Assembly: GCA_938028465.1 (NCBI GenBank)
Contig: CALJAA010000197.1
Location: 1 to 38,099, forward strand
Source of the DNA: an uncultured Granulosicoccaceae bacterium
GTDB taxonomy: Bacteria; Pseudomonadota; Gammaproteobacteria; Granulosicoccales; Granulosicoccaceae
DNA: 38,099 bases
Direction of reading: 5' to 3'
A program made the translations under genes and the position numbers. Shown here piece after piece: positions 18,056-26,883 of this stretch (positions within the stretch are counted from its first letter, which is position 1; each line of letters starts with the position of its first letter). The notes under the pieces are model-generated. The model had not been told where the DNA came from, searched no databases, and was given only the letters and a program-made list of their open reading frames with translations.

Positions 18056-18221
18056 TAATATTGTAGGATGGTTTGTTTGGCGTTAATGAAATGCTAGAAC
18101 AGAAGATATTTGTCTGTTCGACTGTATTATACTTCAAGAATAGGCTATTTTCTATTCATTGTGGCGGATCTGTCTAATGCGATGATCCGTAGACAACCAA
18201 TTCACGTACCCAAATTAGCTC

Positions 18222-18234
18222 GTAATAAAGTTAC
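18222..18234. promoter_or_regulatory. HexR-like operator, zwf side
   Basis: GTAATAAAGTTAC agrees at 11 of 13 positions with the remembered HexR core GTAATTAAATTAC and has near-symmetric arms (GTAAT/GTTAC). It ends 26 bp before the zwf ATG, in or near the transcript start, so binding should repress zwf-pgl-hexR. Confidence 0.55.
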
Positions 18235-18260
18235 AACACTCTTGGCAAACACCGAACACC

Positions 18261-19736
18261 ATGACTCTTATTTCTAACGAAGCACTGCAACCATTTGATT
18301 TCATCTTGTTTGGCGGCACGGGTGACCTATCCATGCGCAAGCTACTGCCATCGCTGTATTACCGGCATTGTGAGGGGCAGTTAATAAGCGATGGTCGCAT
18401 TATCGCCAGTGCTCGTACTGACACTGATACGGCTGGCTTTATTGAGTTAATGGAAAAAGAGGCGCGTATTCATATTGAGCCTGAGCATTTTGTTGAAGAA
18501 CATTGGCAAAGTTTTTTGAAACGAATTCATTACATCCCAATGGATGTCATGAAGAGCGAAGACTACCAATCACTGGTTGAAGTGCTCAAAGGACGCGATG
18601 ACAAGGTACGCGTTTTTTACCTATCGGTTGCACCTTTTTTGTTTGCCACAATTTGTAAGGGCGTAGATGAGGCGGGATTGATTACGACTGACAGCCGAGT
18701 TGCTCTTGAAAAACCCTTAGGCCGAGATCAACAATCTGCAAACGAGATCAATGATCAGTTAGCAGCGTCGTTTGATGAAACGCAAATTTTCCGAATTGAT
18801 CACTACCTAGGTAAAGAAACCGTACAAAACCTACTGGCTCTGAGGTTTGGTAACGCGCTGTTTGAACCTCTTTGGCGAAGCGAGCGCATTAGCGATGTAC
18901 AGATCACTATCGCCGAAAGCTTAGGCGTAGGTAACCGCGGAGGCTTTTACGACAAAACGGGCGCACTTCGAGACATGATGCAAAATCACTTGTTGCAGCT
19001 GTTGGTGATCATCGCGATGGAGCCACCTGCCAGTGTTGATCCTGATGCTGTGAGAGACGAAAAAATAAAAGTGTTGCGAGCACTAAAGCCGTTAATAGGC
19101 CAAGACGTATTAGAGAACACAGTGCGTGGGCAATATCGCGCAGGTGCGTACGCGGAGGGTACTGTACCAGCGTATCTCGACGAAAAAGACATTCCAGCTG
19201 ATAGTGATACAGAAACGTTCGTTGCCATGCGTGCTGAAATTGAATCATGGCGTTGGGCAGGTGTGCCGTTTTACTTGCGTACGGGCAAGCGAATGGAAAG
19301 TAAAACGACCGAGATCGTGATTAACTTTAAGAAGGTTCCGCATTCTATTTTTGAAACCACTGACGGTTTCTCTACACCGAATCAATTAGTCATTCGCTTG
19401 CAGCCAGAAGAGAGTATTCGTTTGCGGGTGTACGTAAAAGCTTGGGGTGATGATATTCAGTTAAAACCTGTGCATCTAAATCTTGATTTTAATGATGTAT
19501 TTCAAAAGCGCAGAATGATTGCCTATGAACGCCTTTGCGTTGATCTAATTAGAGGCAACCCAACCTTGTTTTTACGACGCGACGAAGTAGATTCGGCGTG
19601 GGCATACATTGATCCGATTCGTCAGGCTTGGGATAAATCCAGCGATACCGTAAAACCGTATACCGCAGGAAGTTGGGGGCCAGCGGCAGCGAATTCCCTA
19701 ATTAGCCGTGATGGCTTTAAATGGTATGAGGATTAA
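18261..19736 (+). CDS. zwf: Glucose-6-phosphate 1-dehydrogenase
   Basis: This 491-residue enzyme oxidises glucose-6-phosphate to 6-phosphogluconolactone with NAD(P)+, feeding the Entner-Doudoroff pathway and making NADPH. The nucleotide-binding motif is [21 protein letters not shown] (about 15-35). The substrate site [21 protein letters not shown] (about 178-198) contains the catalytic His. RTGKRM and the C-terminal [22 protein letters not shown] are also typical. Length matches E. coli Zwf (491). The stop overlaps the pgl start (TTAATGG). Confidence 0.98.
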   Translation: MTLISNEALQPFDFILFGGTGDLSMRKLLPSLYYRHCEGQLISDGRIIASARTDTDTAGFIELMEKEARIHIEPEHFVEEHWQSFLKRIHYIPMDVMKSEDYQSLVEVLKGRDDKVRVFYLSVAPFLFATICKGVDEAGLITTDSRVALEKPLGRDQQSANEINDQLAASFDETQIFRIDHYLGKETVQNLLALRFGNALFEPLWRSERISDVQITIAESLGVGNRGGFYDKTGALRDMMQNHLLQLLVIIAMEPPASVDPDAVRDEKIKVLRALKPLIGQDVLENTVRGQYRAGAYAEGTVPAYLDEKDIPADSDTETFVAMRAEIESWRWAGVPFYLRTGKRMESKTTEIVINFKKVPHSIFETTDGFSTPNQLVIRLQPEESIRLRVYVKAWGDDIQLKPVHLNLDFNDVFQKRRMIAYERLCVDLIRGNPTLFLRRDEVDSAWAYIDPIRQAWDKSSDTVKPYTAGSWGPAAANSLISRDGFKWYED

Positions 19737-20440
19737 TGGTGATGAACAATTTGGATTTAGTAAGCGCAAGTAGTGCTGGTGAACTTTCGCAGCAGCTGGC
19801 GGAAGTTGTAGCGGCTGCGCTTCGAGCAGCGTTAAATGAGCAAGGTAAAGCATCACTGGTTGTGTCTGGCGGTAGTACGCCAATGCCGTTTTTTAAGAGC
19901 TTATCGACACAACAACTTGATTGGAAGAATGTGGTGGTCACGTTAGCGGATGAACGCTGGGTGCCCTATGAGCACGACGATAGCAATGAGCGCCTAGTGG
20001 CGGAGCATTTACTACAAAATGAAGCAGCTGCAGCGTCATTTTGCAGCCTCTATGATGGGGCGGCAGAAACACCAGAGGCGGGGGCGCTGACAGTAAGCAA
20101 GCGCATAGGCCGCGAACTGCCTTTGCCCATAACAGTACTCATTTTGGGTATGGGTACCGATGGGCACACTGCATCATTGTTTCCAGACACAGACGGGCTT
20201 GAGCAGGCTATGGACTTGGATAACCCAGCAACTGTGCAAATCATGCATCCTGCAGCCAGCCCACACGCAAGAATCACGCTAACGCGTCGCGCCTTACTCG
20301 ATTCGACTCATCGGTTTCTACACGTCACCGGCAGTGCCAAAAAAACATTGATCGATAGTATTGATACAGAAGCAAGTAAAAAGCTTCCAATAGCGGCGTT
20401 TCTTGATCAACCGCCAATCGCTGTATACTGGAGCCCTTGA
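19736..20440 (+). CDS. pgl: 6-phosphogluconolactonase (DevB type)
   Basis: This 234-residue protein hydrolyses 6-phosphogluconolactone to 6-phosphogluconate. DevB/SOL-family motifs are VVSGGSTP (about 42-49), [20 protein letters not shown] (about 70-89) and [17 protein letters not shown] (about 136-152). The ATG overlaps the zwf stop, so expression is coupled. A second in-frame ATG two codons later could be the true start. hexR begins 20 bp downstream. Confidence 0.95.
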   Translation: MVMNNLDLVSASSAGELSQQLAEVVAAALRAALNEQGKASLVVSGGSTPMPFFKSLSTQQLDWKNVVVTLADERWVPYEHDDSNERLVAEHLLQNEAAAASFCSLYDGAAETPEAGALTVSKRIGRELPLPITVLILGMGTDGHTASLFPDTDGLEQAMDLDNPATVQIMHPAASPHARITLTRRALLDSTHRFLHVTGSAKKTLIDSIDTEASKKLPIAAFLDQPPIAVYWSP

Positions 20441-20460
20441 AACACCGGGTTAGAGGGTAA

Positions 20461-21291
20461 ATGCTGGCAAAGATCAAGTCCGCACGTGATGCTCTGCGTA
20501 AGTCTGAGCAAAAAGTAGCAGACGTTATATTGGCCGATCCAGACGGTAGCGTGCAATCGTCGATACAGTCGATTGCCACTAAAGCCTCTGTTAGCGAGCC
20601 AACGGTTATTCGATTCTGTCGAGCCCTGGATTGCGTGGGCTTCCAGCAATTCAAATTGCGTTTAGCGCAAGACCTAGCGAGCCGCGGCACGTTCTTTTAT
20701 CGCGACGTCACCACGGATGACACCAGCAAAGAACTCGCAACCAAGTTGATCGATGGCGCTATCGCTTCAATGGTGCAAATGCGCAACCAGCTTAACTACG
20801 AATCTCTAGAGCATGCTATCAACTTTTTTGAAAACTGCGACCGAATTGAGTTTTATGGGTCTGGTGGTTCCGGCATTGTTGCTGAAGATGCGCAACTAAA
20901 GTTTTTCCGTTTGGGTAAGCCTGCCATAGCCTATGCTGATCCGCATATACAACACGCATCAGCAGCGTTACTTGATAATAAATCGTTGATCGTTGCTATT
21001 TCGCATTCTGGGCGCAGCAAAGATATTCTTGAAACGGTAAAAATTGCTAAGCAATCCAGAGCGAAAGTTATTACGGTTACCGCAACTAAATCACCCTTGG
21101 CTGAAATAGGCGATGTTAACTTCAGTGTAGATGTTGATGAAGACAGCGATATATTCTCACCAGTGAAATCCAGGTTAGCTCAGATGATTGTGTTGGATAT
21201 TCTAGCGGTAGGTATCGCTGTTAAAGGCGGTGAAGAAATGTTGCAGCAGTTGGCTAGAGCGCGACGCGCTATCGATTTTAAATTTGTTTAA
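20461..21291 (+). CDS. hexR: HexR-type RpiR-family transcriptional regulator
   Basis: This 276-residue protein has an N-terminal RpiR helix-turn-helix domain (about 1-77; SIQSIATKASVSEPTVIRFCRALDCVGFQQFK carries the recognition helix). A SIS sugar-phosphate domain follows (about 115-245; FYGSGGSGIVAEDAQLKF and AISHSGRSKDILE). HexR proteins repress zwf, edd, eda and often pyk or gap genes, and release DNA when KDPG binds. Its position as last gene of zwf-pgl-hexR and the two HexR-like sites at the zwf/edd promoter support this assignment. Autoregulation through the zwf promoter is likely. A strong terminator follows at 21296. Confidence 0.93.
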   Translation: MLAKIKSARDALRKSEQKVADVILADPDGSVQSSIQSIATKASVSEPTVIRFCRALDCVGFQQFKLRLAQDLASRGTFFYRDVTTDDTSKELATKLIDGAIASMVQMRNQLNYESLEHAINFFENCDRIEFYGSGGSGIVAEDAQLKFFRLGKPAIAYADPHIQHASAALLDNKSLIVAISHSGRSKDILETVKIAKQSRAKVITVTATKSPLAEIGDVNFSVDVDEDSDIFSPVKSRLAQMIVLDILAVGIAVKGGEEMLQQLARARRAIDFKFV

Positions 21292-21295
21292 AGCA

Positions 21296-21328
21296 GCGCT
21301 AACTCGTTTGAGTTAGCGCCTGTTTTTT
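21296..21328 (+). terminator. Rho-independent terminator of zwf-pgl-hexR
   Basis: A perfect 10-bp stem GCGCTAACTC / GAGTTAGCGC with loop GTTT is followed by CTGTTTTTT. It begins 5 bp after the hexR stop, in the short convergent gap with the FecR-domain gene. Confidence 0.93.
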
Positions 21329-21329
21329 A

Positions 21330-22664
21330 TTAATTGGATTCGGCAATCGGACCAAAAGCAGAAACTGTTTTAGGGTCAACTAACACTCTTGCACGAGCGT
21401 ACAGTTTGTCAGCTTCCAAACGAAATACTGCTGCACTCTGGCGATTGATATCAACGCTGAGCGGGTCGTCAAAATCCGGATCTGGCGATACTTGGATTTC
21501 GTAACCTGGAGCATCTTCAGCTGGGTCCATCACGCTTACGAGGTACTCTCTGCCGTCGTAGGTGATTTCCGTATCGACTGGTTTTAGATCCTCATCAATG
21601 GCTGCAACAATGATCTTAGTTGAGGACGTAAAGCCTTTGAGGCCATTGCTATCGATACCTCGAACGTTGAGGTAGTAATCGCCCGCGCTTTCGTCACCAA
21701 CGATGAAGTCAGTTTTTTCTCCGTCACCGCTTGTTAGTACTGCACGACCTTCTTTGTCTGCTGTTAGGCTAGCGCTGTACTTGCTTGCTTCGGATAGATT
21801 CCACCACAAAATACGATCGCCCTTGGCTGCTCGAGTTGGGATATAGCGGTAAACCGGAGAGGGTAGTAATTCGATTGGCTGGCCAAGTGGCTTACCTTTT
21901 TTGCTAACTGAACCGAAGCCCATGTCCAGATCAACAGCTTTACCAGATGCAGATAAGCCAACGCCGCCTTCGGTTACGCCAACGCCAAGGCCTTCATTAT
22001 CAACAGAGACATCAAACATGGTGCCTCTAACGGCGGCTGATGCGTAAGGCGTAGTTATACGAAAATCAGCAGGCTGTTTGTCCGTCTTTTTAACGTCAGA
22101 AGTGAGTTCACCTTGGTCAGCTTCAATTTCGATTACACAGCTTGGATCGTCATCTAGGCAGTTAAGCCTGACTAACTTAGCGTTGGTATTGGGTTGAAGA
22201 TTAATGACAGAACCTGACTTGAACAACATGCTGACGAATCCATCTTCGCCAGTAGTAAGCGTTTCGTCGATATAAACTTCGGCATCGCGATCGATGGTTT
22301 CACCACCGCGAGTCACTTTGCCCTTTAAGAAAACGATAGTGGCGAATTCTCTTATGACTTCGCCGTAGAGTGGTATCTGTACGATCTCACCGTTATTTAA
22401 TATGGTGTCCACAGTGAGGCCGTTAAATTCAGCCAAGTGTGGTGCTAGGCCGATTTTACCTAATTCAGTTTGAGCGATACTTTTGAAGTTATCTCCCTCT
22501 TTAACCACGTACTCGCGTTGGGTAATTCGTATCTCAGTGGTCTGCTCGTCAGCTGCTGCGGCGAATGTTGCTGTCACAAAAGCAGCTGAACCCATAACCG
22601 TTGCTAAAAGCACCGGTGTTAGAGCGCGCAGGAATCCGTTATTTGCCATATTTTTCATGGGCAT
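21330..22664 (-). CDS. Periplasmic LysM plus FecR-domain protein
   Basis: This 444-residue protein has an N-terminal signal peptide (hydrophobic stretch at about 13-36, then AAADEQ). A LysM-like module follows (about 45-100; REYVVKEGDNFKSIAQTELG and NNGEIVQIP). A FecR domain spans about 108-260, with FRITTPYASAAVRGTMFDV as its signature. The C-terminal half is beta-rich and FN3-like (WNLSEASKYSASLT, DGREYLVSV). Such LysM-FecR proteins are probable cell-wall-associated sensors or scaffolds, often beside adenylate cyclases with CHASE2 domains; none is present here. The ATG at 22664 has AAGG at 7-nt spacing. It lies 71 bp downstream of pyk on the same strand and could be co-transcribed. Confidence 0.85.
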   Translation of the reverse strand: MPMKNMANNGFLRALTPVLLATVMGSAAFVTATFAAAADEQTTEIRITQREYVVKEGDNFKSIAQTELGKIGLAPHLAEFNGLTVDTILNNGEIVQIPLYGEVIREFATIVFLKGKVTRGGETIDRDAEVYIDETLTTGEDGFVSMLFKSGSVINLQPNTNAKLVRLNCLDDDPSCVIEIEADQGELTSDVKKTDKQPADFRITTPYASAAVRGTMFDVSVDNEGLGVGVTEGGVGLSASGKAVDLDMGFGSVSKKGKPLGQPIELLPSPVYRYIPTRAAKGDRILWWNLSEASKYSASLTADKEGRAVLTSGDGEKTDFIVGDESAGDYYLNVRGIDSNGLKGFTSSTKIIVAAIDEDLKPVDTEITYDGREYLVSVMDPAEDAPGYEIQVSPDPDFDDPLSVDINRQSAAVFRLEADKLYARARVLVDPKTVSAFGPIAESN

Positions 22665-22735
22665 AACTCTACCTTAGAGCGAGTGTATGCGCTAGCGACC
22701 AGTGCCCGGGAATTGCAAACTTCGTTAACATTTGG

Positions 22736-24160
22736 CTATTCTAGAGTCTTTAATCGTGTCAGACGCAGCATATTCGTTGTTCCTGTGCGCCCAAACGGCA
22801 TGCCAGCGGTGATTGCGATAATTTCACCAATTTCGCCAAAACCCTCCTGAAGAGTAACTTTAATTGCGTTGTTTACCATTTCGTCTACATTGCTCATCGA
22901 TTCGGAACAGACCGCGTGTACGCCCCAAACAAGGGACAAGCGTCTAGCTGTTTCGCGGTTAGGTGTACAACCAATTACCGGTGCTTCGGGCCGTTCACGC
23001 GCAGCTCTGAAGCTGCTAAACCCCGATTCCGTGTAGGTGAAGGTGGCGGCTAACGGCATCACATTGGCCACGTGATGTAGCGATGAACTGATGGCGTCAG
23101 CCACTGTGTCGCCCGGTTCTGGTGTTGAAGCGTCGATGCTCTTGCGGTAATACGGGTCGCGTTCCACTTCGATAATGATGCGATTCATCGCCGTGGCTGC
23201 TTCCACAGGGAAATCACCTGCAGCCGTTTCAGCAGACAGCATCACTGCATCCGCGCCGTCGTAAATCGCGGTTGCCACATCAGATGATTCAGCGCGAGTA
23301 GGGATAGGAGACTCAATCATGGATTCGAGCATTTGAGTGGCCACTACTACTGGTTTGCCTTCTTGTCGGGCGCGACGAAGTATCTGTTTTTGAATAACGG
23401 GGACTTTCTCTTGCGGCATTTCAACGCCAAGATCGCCGCGGGCGACCATAACTGCATCGCTTAATTGCACAATGCCGGTTAAGTCGGCGATAGCAGCAGG
23501 CTTTTCAAGTTTAGCCATGATGGCTGCTCTCATGCCCACTATTGATCGTAGTTCGGTAATGTCTTCGGCCCGTTGAACAAATGAGATGGCGACCCAATCC
23601 ACACCCATATTGAGTGCATAGTCTAGGTCGCGTCTATCCTTTTTCGTGAGCGGCGAGATAGGCAGTACTAGGTCGGGGACATTCACCCCTTTTTTGTTAC
23701 TGATCTCACCGCCAACCATAACCTCGGTTTCAGCCGATGTCTCAGTATGGCTAATCACTTTTAATCGGATCTTGCCGTCATTGACTAACAGTTGTGCGCC
23801 GACGGTTAATGCAGCAAAAATTTCAGGGTGTGGTAGTTCAACACGGGTGTTGTCTCCCGGTGTTTCATCGCGATCTAGCGTAAAAAGTTGCCCGGTCTCG
23901 AGTTCTTCAGATTCATTTTCGAATAGGCCTACTCGCAGTTTGGGACCTTGGAGGTCGGCCAAGATGCCGATGGGGCGTTCTCTTTCGGCTTCGATTGCCC
24001 TGATTAAGCTATGGGTTGCCGCGTGATCTTCATGGGTTCCATGGCTAAAGTTAAGACGAAAAACATCAATCCCTGCGTCAAACAGTTCAGCGATAGTTTC
24101 TCGATTGTTGCTGGCTGGGCCGAGCGTTGCGATAATTTTGGCATTACGGCGCCTACGCAT
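22736..24160 (-). CDS. pyk: Pyruvate kinase
   Basis: This 474-residue enzyme makes pyruvate and ATP from phosphoenolpyruvate and ADP. The N-terminus KIIATLGPAS is followed by FRLNFSHGTHEDH, LQGPKLRVG, the catalytic-Lys-containing AIMAKLEKPAAI and MVARGDLGVEMP. The PK signature DAVMLSAETAAGDFPVEA comes next. The C-terminal alpha/beta domain is present, so it is full length. It lies between the Entner-Doudoroff block and glcDEF and is divergent from glcD. In several gammaproteobacteria pyk belongs to the HexR regulon, but I see no HexR-like site in its 115-bp upstream gap. Confidence 0.97.
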   Translation of the reverse strand: MRRRRNAKIIATLGPASNNRETIAELFDAGIDVFRLNFSHGTHEDHAATHSLIRAIEAERERPIGILADLQGPKLRVGLFENESEELETGQLFTLDRDETPGDNTRVELPHPEIFAALTVGAQLLVNDGKIRLKVISHTETSAETEVMVGGEISNKKGVNVPDLVLPISPLTKKDRRDLDYALNMGVDWVAISFVQRAEDITELRSIVGMRAAIMAKLEKPAAIADLTGIVQLSDAVMVARGDLGVEMPQEKVPVIQKQILRRARQEGKPVVVATQMLESMIESPIPTRAESSDVATAIYDGADAVMLSAETAAGDFPVEAATAMNRIIIEVERDPYYRKSIDASTPEPGDTVADAISSSLHHVANVMPLAATFTYTESGFSSFRAARERPEAPVIGCTPNRETARRLSLVWGVHAVCSESMSNVDEMVNNAIKVTLQEGFGEIGEIIAITAGMPFGRTGTTNMLRLTRLKTLE

Positions 24161-24191
24161 GGTATGAGATGTCTCTGTTAGTTGTTATGAA

Positions 24192-24224
24192 TTTAGTCTA
24201 TTGACAGTATTTCGTCAGACTAAA
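24192..24224. promoter_or_regulatory. Inverted repeat in the pyk / glcD divergent gap
   Basis: The arms TTTAGTCT (24192-24199) and AGACTAAA (24217-24224) are perfect inverses with a 17-nt spacer. Inner bases GAC/GTC extend the pairing if a 3-nt bulge is allowed. Lying centrally in the 115-bp divergent promoter region, it could be an operator for pyk or glcDEF. There is no known consensus to which I can tie it. Confidence 0.4.
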
Positions 24225-24275
24225 AGGCCCTATTGCCGGTAGTATGTTCACCAATAGAGCCCATTTGGAACTGTT

Positions 24276-25784
24276 TTGACTACGCAAAATTCTGCCGCAC
24301 TGGGTAGCACCACTGGCGAGCCCGAAGATCAACTTCGCCAGCGATGTATTGATGGCCTATCCGCATTATTGCCCGCTGGCCTGATGCTTTCATCAAAAGA
24401 AGAGCTAAAGCCTTACGAGTCAGATGGTCTCACAGCGTTCCGCAAGACGCCACTACTAGTTGTGTTGCCTGAAACGATCGAACAAGTGGCGGCGATCCTG
24501 AAATGGGCTAAAGCCAACGAAGTACCCGTAGTTGCTAGAGGCGCAGGGACGGGGCTCTCTGGCGGTGCCTTGCCTCATGAGCAGGGCATTTTATTGGGCA
24601 TGGCCAAATTCACAAAAATAATCGAACTCAATCCGGAGCGCGGTTACGCTCGCGTTCAACCCGGTGTGCGCAATTTGGCCATATCAGATGCTGCGAGGCC
24701 TCATGGTTTGTACTACGCGCCAGACCCGTCATCGCAAATTGCTTGCACCATCGGCGGTAATGTGGCCGAAAACTCAGGTGGCGTGCATTGCTTAAAATAT
24801 GGGCTAACGGTTCACAACGTATTAGAGATTACAGTAGTCACTATTGATGGCGAGATTCTTACCATCGGTAGTAGCGGTCAGGATAGTGCCGGTTACGATC
24901 TGCTGGCATTGATGCACGGCTCTGAAGGTATGTTGGCCGTTACGGTCGAAGTGTTAGTGAAGTTGTTACCTGAGCCTCCATGCACGCGGTTGTTGATGGC
25001 AAGTTTTGGTAGTGTTGAAGATGCAGGTAATGCGGTAGGCGAGGTCATTGCTGCAGGCATTATTCCCGCTGGCTTGGAGTTAATGGATAGCCCAGCTATC
25101 GTTGCCTCAGAGGCATTCGCTCAGTGCGGATACCCAACGGATGCAGCTGCGTTGCTGTTATGTGAGCTTGATGGCTTGGAAGAAGAAGTCACTGAACAAA
25201 TTGAAAACGCATCGAAGGTGTTTACCCGATGCAATGCCAGTAAGCTGCATATTGCCGCTGACGAACACGAACGCTTACTATTATGGAAGGGTCGTAAGTC
25301 TGCGTTTCCCGCTGTGGGGCGCTTGGCGCCAGATTACTACTGCATTGATGGCACCATACCGCGCAGCCAACTATCTCGCGTGCTAAAACAGATGTCGATA
25401 TGGTCGGACGAATACAAGCTGCCCATTGCCAATGTGTTTCATGCAGGCGATGGCAATTTGCATCCACTCATTTTGTTTGATTCAAATATACCGGGTGAAC
25501 TACAGCGCACTGAAGAGCTCGGTAGTAAAATTTTACTGCTCTGTGTAGAGGTAGGTGGAACCGTAACCGGTGAGCATGGTGTGGGCGTGGAAAAAATCGG
25601 TGAGATGTGTGTGCAGTTTGATCAAGATGCGCTGTTGCAGTTTCATTCGGTTAAGGCTGCGTTTGATCCACAAACACTTCTTAACCCGGGTAAAGCGGTA
25701 CCAACCTTACAACGGTGCGCCGAATTTGGTGCCATGCATGTGCATCATGGTGAATTACCCTTTCCCGAACTCGAGCGGTTTTAA
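24276..25784 (+). CDS. glcD: Glycolate oxidase subunit GlcD (FAD-linked)
   Basis: This 502-residue flavoprotein subunit oxidises glycolate to glyoxylate. PCMH-type FAD-binding motifs are VVARGAGTGLSGGALP (about 90-105) and the segment from PDPSSQIACTIGGNVAENSGG to HCLKYGLTVHNV. The C-terminal FAD-linked oxidase part has NVFHAGDGNLHPLILFD, GTVTGEHGVGVEKI and the ending CAEFGAMHVHHGELPFPELERF. It is very close to E. coli GlcD (499 residues). The apparent start is TTG at 24276 with a weak GGA upstream; no better ATG exists before the conserved region. The stop overlaps the glcE ATG. Confidence 0.96.
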   Translation: MTTQNSAALGSTTGEPEDQLRQRCIDGLSALLPAGLMLSSKEELKPYESDGLTAFRKTPLLVVLPETIEQVAAILKWAKANEVPVVARGAGTGLSGGALPHEQGILLGMAKFTKIIELNPERGYARVQPGVRNLAISDAARPHGLYYAPDPSSQIACTIGGNVAENSGGVHCLKYGLTVHNVLEITVVTIDGEILTIGSSGQDSAGYDLLALMHGSEGMLAVTVEVLVKLLPEPPCTRLLMASFGSVEDAGNAVGEVIAAGIIPAGLELMDSPAIVASEAFAQCGYPTDAAALLLCELDGLEEEVTEQIENASKVFTRCNASKLHIAADEHERLLLWKGRKSAFPAVGRLAPDYYCIDGTIPRSQLSRVLKQMSIWSDEYKLPIANVFHAGDGNLHPLILFDSNIPGELQRTEELGSKILLLCVEVGGTVTGEHGVGVEKIGEMCVQFDQDALLQFHSVKAAFDPQTLLNPGKAVPTLQRCAEFGAMHVHHGELPFPELERF

Positions 25785-26881
25785 TGAACAATAACGACGA
25801 CACAGCCGCATTGCAACATGCTGTGCAGCAAGCAGTTGATACCTCTTCGGCGATCAACATCCAAGGTGGTGGTAGCAAATCGTTTTTGGGTAAGGGTAGC
25901 GCAGCCACTACGGTTTCAACCCTAAACCACACCGGTATTGTTAGTTACGAACCCACAGAGCTTGTCGTCTCGGTTCGTGCTGGCACATTATTGAGTGAAT
26001 TAACCAAAGAGCTAGCGGCCAATGGTCAGTCTTTGCCGTTTGAACCACCGCAACATAAGGGAGCCACCATTGGCGGTGTGCTGGCGTGTGGTTTGTCTGG
26101 CCCCGCGCGCCCTTTTACGGGGTCGGCCCGTGACTATGTATTAGGTGTACGCATGTTAAATGGGCAAGCACAACATTTACGTTTTGGTGGCGATGTAATG
26201 AAAAACGTCGCAGGCTATGACGTATCTCGTTTACAGATTGGTGCTTACGGTTCACTGGGTTTGCTGCTTGATGCTTCCATGAAAGTACTACCAGTGCCAC
26301 AGCATGAGCTTACGTTAGTATCCACACGTTCCACCACTGATGACTACTCCTATGTGAGTGGATTGGCTAGGCGTGCATTGCCCGTTACTGCCGCTGCGGT
26401 TCAGGGCAAGACGCAATACATTCGTTTATCAGGCACGACGCAGGCGGTCAGGGCTGCTGCAAATCAACTTGAAGGCGATGTTGATGCGGATGCCGATGCG
26501 TTTTGGCCTGGGCTGAGAGATCAATCGTTAGCATTTTTCAACACCGACAAAACACTTTGGCGCATTAGCGTGGCGGAATACGCCGAAGCTTTACCGCTCA
26601 GTGGTGACTGGTTATTTGATTGGGCAGGTGCTCAGCGCTGGCTTTGTACGGATGAAACGCCAGAGGCTGTATTCGCAGCGGCAGCTGCTGCTGGTGGTCA
26701 TGCCATTCGATATGGTATCGACGAGAGTGCTGCACGATTTCAACCTTTGTCAGGCACAGCGCAACGATTGCAAAAAAGGTTGCGTGATAGCTTTGATGCT
26801 GATCGTTTGTTTAATCCTGGCCAGTTTCACCCTGAATTTGATTCAGACTCTAGTATCGATCAAGAACAAGCGAGTAGCTGA
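25784..26881 (+). CDS. glcE: Glycolate oxidase subunit GlcE (FAD-binding)
   Basis: This 365-residue second FAD-binding subunit of glycolate oxidase has an N-terminal PCMH half-domain. Visible motifs are NIQGGGSKSFLGKG (about 23-36), the HKGATIGGVLACGLSGPARPFTGSARDYVLG region and MKNVAGYDVSRLQIGAYGSLG. The C-terminal RLRDSFDADRLFNPGQF is typical. It overlaps glcD by 1 nt (TAATG) and is followed 2 bp later by glcF. An Asp/Ala-rich linker near residue 235 is not obviously functional. Confidence 0.94.
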   Translation: MNNNDDTAALQHAVQQAVDTSSAINIQGGGSKSFLGKGSAATTVSTLNHTGIVSYEPTELVVSVRAGTLLSELTKELAANGQSLPFEPPQHKGATIGGVLACGLSGPARPFTGSARDYVLGVRMLNGQAQHLRFGGDVMKNVAGYDVSRLQIGAYGSLGLLLDASMKVLPVPQHELTLVSTRSTTDDYSYVSGLARRALPVTAAAVQGKTQYIRLSGTTQAVRAAANQLEGDVDADADAFWPGLRDQSLAFFNTDKTLWRISVAEYAEALPLSGDWLFDWAGAQRWLCTDETPEAVFAAAAAAGGHAIRYGIDESAARFQPLSGTAQRLQKRLRDSFDADRLFNPGQFHPEFDSDSSIDQEQASS

Positions 26882-26883
26882 TC

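Larger units (their letters stand above)
18016..18260. promoter_or_regulatory. Divergent edd-eda / zwf-pgl-hexR promoter region
   Basis: This 245-bp A+T-rich gap contains both promoters. Besides two HexR-like sites (18043-18055 and 18222-18234) it has a short inverted repeat, GAATAG-8 nt-CTATTC, at 18138-18157 in the middle. TATTATACT around 18125-18133 resembles an extended -10, but I could not pair it with a convincing -35. Neither zwf nor edd has a strong Shine-Dalgarno. Confidence 0.6.
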
